Shown: in pieces, positions 40,487-48,011 of the stretch
Numbering within the stretch: position 1 is the first letter of the stretch
How the letters are laid out: each line of letters starts with the position of its first letter
Origin: HXMU1420-13 sp965601825
GTDB taxonomy: Bacteria; Bacteroidota; Rhodothermia; Balneolales; Balneolaceae
Reading direction: 5' to 3'
Assembly: GCA_965601825.1 (NCBI GenBank)
Contig: OZ271839.1
Coordinates: 62,001 to 126,000 of the forward strand
DNA length: 64,000 bases
The notes under the pieces: generated by a model
The model's input: the letters and a program-made list of their open reading frames with translations, nothing else
Databases searched by the model: none
Told to the model about the DNA's origin: nothing
Made by a program: the position numbers and the translations under genes

Positions 40487-41854
40487 TTAAAATTTCAGTT
40501 CAAAAACTGTTTTTCCGGGCACTGATTCGCTTACTCTTAATGTACCGTGATGCATACGCATTATTTGTCGGGACAAACTTAATCCTATTCCACTTCCTCC
40601 ACCAATCTCCATTGACTTACTTGTGGTATAAAATGGAACAAAAATCTTCTCTAAAACTGCTGGTTTAATGCCTGGTCCGTTATCAATCACCTCAATTATT
40701 GGACTTCCGTTACCATCTAAATACCCTTTCAGTGTTATTATTGGATTATCAGTCTCTCTCAATGCCTTAAAGGCGTTTTTTACAATATTGATAAGTGCCT
40801 GATCGATGAGTTGTGGATCTGCGGTGATTTCAAGAGTATCTGGTTCAACGTTTGTAGTAATTGTAACTCGTTGATTTGCAGCCTCACCTTTCATCAAATT
40901 ATTGACTCTTAGTAATACTTCATTTACCGTTAGCACTTCAAAAACCGGTTGTGGTAGTTGAGTGATATTACGATACGAGTTTACAAATCGCATTAGGCCA
41001 AGACTTCGCTTATTGATTGTCCCAAGAGCATCTTTTACATCATCCAGTGTTTCCTGAGGAATTGGTTCCGGAGCCTCTGAACCAAATACATCACCAGTCA
41101 ACATAGTATTTACAGTATCACTTAATGATGCTATTGGTGTAATTGAATTCATGATTTCATGAGCTAATACCTGGGTTAAATTCTGCCAGGCTTCCATCTC
41201 TTTTTCATCAAGTTCTGAAGTTATATTTTGTAGAGATATCAGCTTATAATTATCGCCTTTCATTCGAAATTCAGTTGCATAAACTGCTAACTGTTTTCTT
41301 TGATTTGATATCAATGCATTTATTAAGGTTCGCGAACCACTATTCAAGTTCATAATGCCTTCAAAGAGTGTTTCATCAATATCTTTTAGCTGTTGAACTG
41401 ATCGCAGAACATTGACATCCAGAAGGCGTTTTGCAGCTGTATTTAATAATTCAATTTCACCATTCTGATTGAAAGAGAATAATCCAATACCAATGTGTTG
41501 AACAACCGTTTGTAAATAGCGAAAGCTCTCTTCTCCTTTGGATCGCTCTGACTTAAACTTTTCAATAACATCATTGAAAACCTCACCTAATTCTGCAAAA
41601 GTATCTTTCTTCTGAGTACTAAAAAAAGTTTGAGAAAAGTCGTTATAGCTAATTGCCTCGAAAAAACGTTTTAGCTTTGTATTTGTAGTTTCGACAAAGC
41701 GGATTAGTGCGATAATTTGTATTACAATTATCAAACCAATAAGGATACTACTTACAATGTAATCCGTTTCACTAAGGATGAAGTAGAGCAAACTAATTGA
41801 AACACAGAGTAATAAAACTCTGATAATTACCTGTATCCGAAATCCTTTTATCAT
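40487..41854 (-). CDS. NtrY/AtoS-like sensor histidine kinase
   Basis: A 455-residue kinase. Two adjacent N-terminal membrane helices (about 10-27 and 33-52) with almost no periplasmic loop suggest sensing within the membrane or through partner proteins. A HAMP-like and PAS-like region (about 55-215) leads to the H box LAHEIMNSITP (His near 230), N box KNAFKAL near 355, DNGPGIKP, and GGGSGIGLSLS near 417. It phosphorylates the response regulator encoded six bases upstream. The pair neighbours the sigma-54-driven ABC cluster. Confidence 0.93.
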   Translation of the reverse strand: MIKGFRIQVIIRVLLLCVSISLLYFILSETDYIVSSILIGLIIVIQIIALIRFVETTNTKLKRFFEAISYNDFSQTFFSTQKKDTFAELGEVFNDVIEKFKSERSKGEESFRYLQTVVQHIGIGLFSFNQNGEIELLNTAAKRLLDVNVLRSVQQLKDIDETLFEGIMNLNSGSRTLINALISNQRKQLAVYATEFRMKGDNYKLISLQNITSELDEKEMEAWQNLTQVLAHEIMNSITPIASLSDTVNTMLTGDVFGSEAPEPIPQETLDDVKDALGTINKRSLGLMRFVNSYRNITQLPQPVFEVLTVNEVLLRVNNLMKGEAANQRVTITTNVEPDTLEITADPQLIDQALINIVKNAFKALRETDNPIITLKGYLDGNGSPIIEVIDNGPGIKPAVLEKIFVPFYTTSKSMEIGGGSGIGLSLSRQIMRMHHGTLRVSESVPGKTVFELKF

Positions 41855-41860
41855 TCTAGA

Positions 41861-43237
41861 TTAAAGCCCATATTTTTCTAAACGACGATATAAGGAAGCC
41901 CGAGTTAATCCTAATTCTTCTGCAGCTTTTGAAATATTCCCAGTATGCTTTTTCATGGCTTTGCGAAGCACCATTTTTTCAACTTCTTCGAGATTGTAGT
42001 CCTCAATATGCATTTGTTCACCAGAATCATCCTGTTTAATCAACATAAAATCTGAAGGTTCAAGCTTATTGCTATCAGATAGTATAATGGCTCGTTCAAC
42101 AGCATGCTGAAGTTCACGCACATTTCCCGGCCAATGATAATCTAGCAATTTCGAATGTGTTGCATCAGAAACTACTTTCTGATTCTTATGATACTTTTTA
42201 GAATACTGTTTTGTGAAATGTTGAACTAATAATGGAATATCATCCTGACGCTCACGTAAAGGTGGCAAATGAATTTCAATTGTATTTATTCGGAACAATA
42301 AATCCTGTCTAAAATCACCCGAAGTTACCATATCATTCAAAGATTGATTCGTAGCACATACCAGGCGTATATCAATTGGCTTTGATGTAACGGAACCAAC
42401 TCTTGTAACTTTTCTACTTTGCAGGACCGTTAGAAGTTTTGACTGCAGTGCAATTGGAATATTTCCAATCTCATCAAGAAATAATGTTCCTTTATTTGCA
42501 ATTTCAAATCGACCCGCCCGATCCTCTTTTGCATCAGTAAAGGCTCCCTTTACATAACCAAATAGTTCACTTTCGAAAAGGTTCTCTGATATTGAACCCA
42601 TATCAACATTGATGAAAACATTCTCCCTACGATGAGACCTTCGATGAATAGCTCGTGCAATTAATTCTTTCCCAGTTCCATTTTCACCGAGGATCAACAC
42701 ATTAGCATCAGTAGCTGCTACTTTTTCTATGGTGTTGAACACATCCATCATAGCCGGACTACGACCAATTATCTCTCTGTAATGATGATCAATATCGCTG
42801 CTTAATTGTTTCTGCTGATCTTGCAATGCGGCAACCTGACGCCGTGAATGAGTGAGTAGTAATGCAGATGAAACTGTCGCTAAAAGCTTTTCATTTTGCC
42901 AAGGTTTAAGAACAAAGTCTGTTGCCCCGGCTTTCACCGCCTTCACGGCTTTATCAATATCACCATATGCTGTAATTAGTATTACGGCTATTGACGGATC
43001 AATCTCTTTGATCTTTTCTAACCAAAAAAAGCCTTCTTCACCACTTGATACATCTTCGGTGAAATTCATATCCAGAAGAATCAAATCATAGGACTGATTA
43101 CGAAGTAAGATTGGTAGCGATTTAGGGTCTTTTTCTGTTTCTACCAGGGCAACATGTTGTTTCAAAAAAAGTCGTGCAGCATGTAAAACATCTCCATCAT
43201 CGTCAACAACTAATATTCTTGCCTGTTTTAAATCCAT
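41861..43237 (-). CDS. NtrC-family sigma-54-dependent response regulator
   Basis: A 458-residue activator with three domains. The receiver (residues 1-125) has D12-D13, phosphoacceptor D56 in LILLDMNF, and the LKPW lysine. The AAA+ domain has the Walker A GENGTGKE near 182, GAFTDA near 231 where the canonical sigma-54 contact loop is GAFTGA, and FLDEIGN. The C-terminal Fis-type helix-turn-helix is NISKAAEELGLTRASLYRRL. It should bind the paired palindromic sites upstream of four transcription units on the other strand and open their sigma-54 promoters. Transcription diverges from the adaptor gene. Confidence 0.95.
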   Translation of the reverse strand: MDLKQARILVVDDDGDVLHAARLFLKQHVALVETEKDPKSLPILLRNQSYDLILLDMNFTEDVSSGEEGFFWLEKIKEIDPSIAVILITAYGDIDKAVKAVKAGATDFVLKPWQNEKLLATVSSALLLTHSRRQVAALQDQQKQLSSDIDHHYREIIGRSPAMMDVFNTIEKVAATDANVLILGENGTGKELIARAIHRRSHRRENVFINVDMGSISENLFESELFGYVKGAFTDAKEDRAGRFEIANKGTLFLDEIGNIPIALQSKLLTVLQSRKVTRVGSVTSKPIDIRLVCATNQSLNDMVTSGDFRQDLLFRINTIEIHLPPLRERQDDIPLLVQHFTKQYSKKYHKNQKVVSDATHSKLLDYHWPGNVRELQHAVERAIILSDSNKLEPSDFMLIKQDDSGEQMHIEDYNLEEVEKMVLRKAMKKHTGNISKAAEELGLTRASLYRRLEKYGL

Positions 43238-43268
43238 AATGGTTGGTTTCTAATTTGTTCGGTCAATA

Positions 43269-43283
43269 ACAAAGACCATACCC
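43269..43283 (-). promoter_or_regulatory. Possible sigma-54 promoter for the regulator gene
   Basis: On the minus strand GGGTATG, four bases, then TTGT resembles the four strong sites on the plus strand (GG to the -12 region spacing is the same). Predicted start about 20 bp before the regulator ATG. The match is weaker, so this is tentative. Confidence 0.4.
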
Positions 43284-43347
43284 AAATCCACGAAATAGTG
43301 TATTTGAATTGAATTCAGAATCTCAGTAAAAATAGAATGAAATCAAG

Positions 43348-43384
43348 TGTTCGAAATCGGACACCTAGTGTATCAAAATGTACA
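43348..43384 (+). promoter_or_regulatory. Paired activator sites upstream of the adaptor gene
   Basis: Two 16-bp near-palindromes, TGTTCGAAATCGGACA and TGTATCAAAATGTACA, separated by five bases (21 bp centre to centre). The second lies 62.5 bp from the -24 element. The same arrangement recurs three more times downstream. Confidence 0.85.
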
Positions 43385-43437
43385 ATCAAAAGCCACAAAC
43401 CTTCTAAAACGTATTGTTTCATGCTCTTTCAACCTTT

Positions 43438-43452
43438 TGGCACGGGCTTTGA
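43438..43452 (+). promoter_or_regulatory. Sigma-54 promoter of the adaptor-ATPase-permease operon
   Basis: TGGCACG, four bases, TTGA: a near-perfect -24/-12 element (consensus TGGCACG-N4-TTGC). Predicted start about 29 bp before the adaptor ATG. Confidence 0.9.
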
Positions 43453-43492
43453 CATTAGTGCTTCAACAATAGAAAAATTGAATTAATCCAAT

Positions 43493-44746
43493 ATGGACAG
43501 ACAGTTAAAAAAGAAAACATGGACACCAAAGCGAATAGCTGGAGGGATAGTTGGAGTTACAATAATCGGGTTCTTTATTTATAGTTTTGCATTTACTGAT
43601 TTCAAATCAACATTAAACGTAGAGCGTGAAAAACTTACCATTGCAACCATAAAAGAAGATTCATTTCAAGAGTTCATTCAAGTTACAGGTTTAGTACAGC
43701 CAATAAATACAATCTACTTAGATGCCATCGAAGGTGGTGTTGTAAAAACCGTTCATCTGGAATCAGGAGCATTTGTTCAACCGGGCGATACCATTTTAAC
43801 CCTATCAAATTCGAATTTACAGTTACAGGTACTGCAGCAGGAAGCCGGCTTATATGATCAAATTAATAATGTTAGAAACTCTCGACTTAACCTCGAACAA
43901 AATAGTCTGAATATTAAAAATCAATTAGCCAATGCAGTATACCAAAGAGACGTATTGCGACCTTTATTTGAACGAAATAAAAGTTTATTCGAGCAAGGTT
44001 TGATCTCAGTTCAAGATTTTGAAGAGACACGCGAAAATTATGAATATGAGCAAAAGCGTTACGATCTCACTTACGAGTCATTTATTAAAGATTCTCTTCA
44101 AACTATTACCCAATTGGAGCAATTGGATGAATCTGAACGAAGAATGTGGCGTAGTTTGGATGCAGTTCAGTCCATTCTTGATAATCTTGTAATTACTGCT
44201 CCAATTGAAGGTCAGCTTACAACCATTGAATTACAGCAAGGACAATCCATTAGTCCTAGTGAAAGAGTTGGCCAGGTTGATATGCTCGATAATTTTAAAG
44301 TTCGAGTTGGAGTTGATGAATTCCACTTATCTAGAATTTCAACCGGACTTAGAGGTTCATTCGAATTTGCCGGTGAAACTCATTTAATGGAAATCACAAA
44401 AGTCTATCCGGTTATCACTAATGGACAATTTCAGGTTGATATGGAGTTTGTTGATGATGCTCCAACTGGAATACGACGTGGACAAAGAACTCGAATTCGA
44501 CTTGAGTTAGGTGATGCTTCGATGGCACTTCTTCTTGAGAAGGGCGGGTTTTTCCAAACTACAGGTGGCAGTTGGATCTTCCTTGTAAACGAAGACGAAA
44601 CACAGGCTACGCGAAGAGAAATCCGACTTGGACAACAAAATCCGGAATATTTCGAAGTAGTCTCAGGATTAGCTGCAGGAGATCGAGTCATTATTTCCAG
44701 CTACGATACTTTCGGGGAGAATGAAGTCCTTGAATTGAAAGACTAA
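43493..44746 (+). CDS. Periplasmic adaptor (MacA/HlyD-like membrane fusion protein)
   Basis: A 417-residue protein with one N-terminal membrane helix (about 16-34). A biotinyl-lipoyl half-motif (GGVVKTVHLESGAFVQPGD) is followed by a long coiled coil (about 115-220, many Q/N/L), the second lipoyl half (ITAPIEGQLTTIELQQGQSI), and beta-barrel domains toward the C-terminus. This is the form of adaptors that bridge MacB-type ABC permeases to an outer-membrane channel. It is first in a sigma-54-driven operon with an ABC ATPase and FtsX-type permeases. The exported substrate is unknown. Confidence 0.92.
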   Translation: MDRQLKKKTWTPKRIAGGIVGVTIIGFFIYSFAFTDFKSTLNVEREKLTIATIKEDSFQEFIQVTGLVQPINTIYLDAIEGGVVKTVHLESGAFVQPGDTILTLSNSNLQLQVLQQEAGLYDQINNVRNSRLNLEQNSLNIKNQLANAVYQRDVLRPLFERNKSLFEQGLISVQDFEETRENYEYEQKRYDLTYESFIKDSLQTITQLEQLDESERRMWRSLDAVQSILDNLVITAPIEGQLTTIELQQGQSISPSERVGQVDMLDNFKVRVGVDEFHLSRISTGLRGSFEFAGETHLMEITKVYPVITNGQFQVDMEFVDDAPTGIRRGQRTRIRLELGDASMALLLEKGGFFQTTGGSWIFLVNEDETQATRREIRLGQQNPEYFEVVSGLAAGDRVIISSYDTFGENEVLELKD

Positions 44747-44785
44747 ACAGAATTTTTGAACTAAATAAACCAATCACAAACCATC

Positions 44786-45475
44786 ATGATTAAAGCCAAT
44801 AACTTACGCAAAGTTTATACTACCGAAGAAGTAGAAACTACAGCACTGAATAACGTTAATGTTGAGATAAAAGAAGGTGAATTTGTCGCCATCATGGGAC
44901 CATCGGGTTGCGGTAAATCAACCCTATTAAACATCATGGGATTATTGGATAATCCTAGTGAAGGTGAATATCACTTTTTAGGTCATGAAGTATCAAAATA
45001 CAGTGAAAGAGAGCGTGCACAACTTCGAAAAGGAAACATTGGATTTGTATTTCAGAGCTTCAACTTAATTGATGAATTAACTGTTTTCGAAAATGTTGAA
45101 TTGCCTCTTCTCTATTTAGGAATGAGTTCCGAAGAGCGAAAGCAAAAAGCTGAAGCCGCTCTTGAAAGAATGAATATGATGCATCGCCGAAATCATTTTC
45201 CACAGCAGTTATCTGGTGGTCAACAACAAAGAGTGGCTATTGCCAGAGCTGTAGTAGCAAATGCAAAACTGATTCTTGCCGATGAGCCGACTGGTAACCT
45301 TGATTCTGATCATGGTAATGAAGTAATGAAGCTCCTGGAAGAATTGAACGAAGCCGGCACTACCATTGTGATGGTAACTCACTCACCACATGATGCTGAT
45401 TTCGCTACACGCGTTATCCACTTATTTGACGGTCATGTGGTTACTGAAAACATGAAAGAAGGATTTCATGTGTAA
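44786..45475 (+). CDS. ABC transporter ATPase, MacB/LolD type (first)
   Basis: A 229-residue ATPase with all standard motifs: Walker A GPSGCGKST near residue 40, Q-loop VFQSFNL, signature LSGGQQQR near 141, Walker B LILADEPT, D-loop GNLDSD and the H-loop histidine in MVTHSPHD. It belongs to the MacB/LolD/FtsE group that powers mechanotransmission rather than classical transport. It lies between the adaptor and the first permease (about 40-bp gaps) and may serve several of the permeases downstream. Confidence 0.95.
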   Translation: MIKANNLRKVYTTEEVETTALNNVNVEIKEGEFVAIMGPSGCGKSTLLNIMGLLDNPSEGEYHFLGHEVSKYSERERAQLRKGNIGFVFQSFNLIDELTVFENVELPLLYLGMSSEERKQKAEAALERMNMMHRRNHFPQQLSGGQQQRVAIARAVVANAKLILADEPTGNLDSDHGNEVMKLLEELNEAGTTIVMVTHSPHDADFATRVIHLFDGHVVTENMKEGFHV

Positions 45476-45515
45476 AGCCATTTTGGTTTAAACCATACAC
45501 TAAACTCTGAAAGAT

Positions 45516-47930
45516 ATGTTGAGTAACTACATAAAAATTGCGATCAGAAACCTAAAGCGTCGAAAAATATCGACGGTTATTACAGCAACAGGTTTAATTA
45601 TCGGAATTACTTCGTTTTTATTCATTCTACAATATGTAGCTTTCGAGTTTAGCGTAAATACTTTCCATAAGAATTCAGACAATATTTATCGAGTAGTTGC
45701 TGAATATGAAAATGGAGAAATATCTGACTTCTTACCTCCTGCAATTGCACCGTCTGTTGCTGAGCAAGTTGCAGGTGTTGCCAATGGAACACGCTTCTCA
45801 ACCGGAATATGCAGTGGGATAATCGAAGTTGAATCTCCTGGTAATTCTGCTCCAGTAACTTTCAGAGAAAGTAGCTGCATGTTTGCTGATGATCAGCTAT
45901 TTAACATCTTCACTCTTGATTTACTGGAAGGTGTCCCAGATTTGGAAACGCCTGCTAATGCCATTGTCTCAGTTTCATTAGCTAAAAAGTATTTTGGTCG
46001 GGAGAATGTAACTGGTGAGGAACTTACGTTTTATAATCAGTTCGGTGATGTAACCTATACTATTGCCGGGGTAATTCGTGATTTGCCTGAAACTTCAAGT
46101 GTTGATTTTGACATCCTTCTTTCTTTCAACACGCTAATAAATAATGGAGCAGCATGGTCAGATCCAATGGGTTGGGATAATGGATTCGCCAATCATTTTC
46201 TTCTATTAGAAAATGGTGTTAATCCTACTGATATCGCATCGACAGTAAATGACCTTGCTACCTCAGTGAATCCGAACATCAATATTTCCATGATATTGCA
46301 GCCATTTGATGAAATTCATTTAGGTGCCGGTTTTAACTATCCCTTACCAACAAGCGGTAGTTTAGTTCAGGTTCTTTTGATATTTGGGGTAGCCATCTTA
46401 ATCATGGTAATTGGCTGGGCCAACTACATCAATTTATCAACAGCACAGGGATTAGAACGAGCAAAACAAGTTGGAATTCAGCAAACCGCTGGAGCTACTA
46501 AGATTCAGTTAATGTCTCAGTTTTTGATGGAGACTTTGCTCTTCACTGCATTCGGTTTAGCAGTTTCTATCGCTTTAGTTGAATTACTACAACCTTACTT
46601 CAATCAGCTGATTGATAAACCACTTAGTCTCTCTATCCTTAATCTACAGTTTACATGGATATTCGGCGCATTGTTTTTTGTGATTGGAACAGTTGCAGCC
46701 GGTGGCTATGTAGCATTTGTAATGACTTCACTTCGACCAAGTGAAATTTTAAAAGGAGCTAAAGGTTCTTCAGCGAAGGGATTAAGACTTAGAAAGGTCT
46801 TGGTAGTTGCGCAATTTGCTATCTCTATTATTCTAATCGTTGTAACAGTCGTTTTTGTAAATCAACTGCAATTCATGCAAGACAAAGACCTTGGTATGGA
46901 TTTAGAAAATCGTATGGTTGTCCGCGGCCCGAGCATCAATAAAGATGGGCAGAATCAAAGTACAGACGCCTTTAAAGATAAAATTGCAAGCTTTTCTTTT
47001 GTAAACCGATTTGCCGGCTCTAATAACGTACCGGGTAATGGTTACAATTTTTCTGCCTCCGGTATTACGGGAGAAAATCCACAACCGGGAGATGAGAAAA
47101 AGAGTTTTTCCATGCTGATTATAGATGAAAATTATCTTGATGCGTATAGTATTGAATTGGCTGCCGGTAGAAACTTCAACTCAGAAGCGATTAATGCCGG
47201 TTGGAATAGTGATGATTTAATTATCAACGAATCTGCAGCAGAAGAATTTGGCTTTACTTCGGCAGTTGAAGCTTTGGATAACTCAATTATTTGGGGAGAA
47301 ACCAGATATAGAATCGCGGGGATTGTTAAAGATTATCATCATGCTTCGCTTCAGCAATACATTGAACCTATGATCTTCATCCCAGCAAACTCGAATTCGT
47401 ACTTCACTATGGAAATGACCGGTTCAAACCTTCAGGAAAATATCGCAGAAGTAAAAGCTACTTACGAAGCATTTTATCCCGGAAACCCTTTTGAGTATTT
47501 CTTCATTGAAGATGAATACGACAAACAATATGTAGCTGAACAGAGGTTTAGAAATCTATTTTTGGTATCAGCTGGACTAGCCATATTCATTGCTTGTCTC
47601 GGCTTATTTGGTTTGGCTGCATATACTGCTACATCTCGTACTAAAGAAATTGGTGTTAGAAAAGTATTGGGTGCATCAGTAATTGATATTACCCTTTTGC
47701 TGACAAGAGAGTTTGTGCTATTAGTGTTGATAGGATTTTTAATAGCAGCCCCAATAGCCTGGTATTTGATGAGCGAATGGCTAAAGAACTTCGCATATAC
47801 CGTAGAACTCGGTGTGGGAGTATTTCTAGTTGCAGGATTTATCGCTCTGGCAATCGCAGTCGCAACCGTTGCCGGACGTGCGATCCAAGCTGCTACCCTA
47901 AACCCGGTAGAAAGTCTAAGAAGTGAATAA
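45516..47930 (+). CDS. FtsX/MacB-like ABC permease, first of seven
   Basis: An 804-residue permease of duplicated form: an N-terminal helix (about 19-40), a MacB-type periplasmic domain, three helices, then a second periplasmic domain and three C-terminal helices. The conserved post-helix motif of the C-terminal half is intact (KEIGVRKVLGA near 709), but the equivalent in the N-terminal half reads KQVGIQQTAGA near 318, unlike the K-E-V-G-x-R-K form in the six paralogs. It ends NPVESLRSE. As the permease directly behind the adaptor and ATPase, it is the best candidate core transporter subunit. Confidence 0.92.
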   Translation: MLSNYIKIAIRNLKRRKISTVITATGLIIGITSFLFILQYVAFEFSVNTFHKNSDNIYRVVAEYENGEISDFLPPAIAPSVAEQVAGVANGTRFSTGICSGIIEVESPGNSAPVTFRESSCMFADDQLFNIFTLDLLEGVPDLETPANAIVSVSLAKKYFGRENVTGEELTFYNQFGDVTYTIAGVIRDLPETSSVDFDILLSFNTLINNGAAWSDPMGWDNGFANHFLLLENGVNPTDIASTVNDLATSVNPNINISMILQPFDEIHLGAGFNYPLPTSGSLVQVLLIFGVAILIMVIGWANYINLSTAQGLERAKQVGIQQTAGATKIQLMSQFLMETLLFTAFGLAVSIALVELLQPYFNQLIDKPLSLSILNLQFTWIFGALFFVIGTVAAGGYVAFVMTSLRPSEILKGAKGSSAKGLRLRKVLVVAQFAISIILIVVTVVFVNQLQFMQDKDLGMDLENRMVVRGPSINKDGQNQSTDAFKDKIASFSFVNRFAGSNNVPGNGYNFSASGITGENPQPGDEKKSFSMLIIDENYLDAYSIELAAGRNFNSEAINAGWNSDDLIINESAAEEFGFTSAVEALDNSIIWGETRYRIAGIVKDYHHASLQQYIEPMIFIPANSNSYFTMEMTGSNLQENIAEVKATYEAFYPGNPFEYFFIEDEYDKQYVAEQRFRNLFLVSAGLAIFIACLGLFGLAAYTATSRTKEIGVRKVLGASVIDITLLLTREFVLLVLIGFLIAAPIAWYLMSEWLKNFAYTVELGVGVFLVAGFIALAIAVATVAGRAIQAATLNPVESLRSE

Positions 47931-47956
47931 CAAACAGTAATACAGTTTACAGTTAT

Positions 47957-47982
47957 CAGTGATCATTTTTATTTGATCACTG
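47957..47982. repeat. Perfect 9-bp inverted repeat between first and second permeases
   Basis: CAGTGATCA and TGATCACTG flank an 8-base loop in the 81-bp gap. No T run follows, so it is not a classic terminator; it may act as a processing or attenuation site within the operon, or be a small dispersed repeat. Confidence 0.5.
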
Positions 47983-48011
47983 TCACCTGAATACTGACAA
48001 CTGAAAAAACT

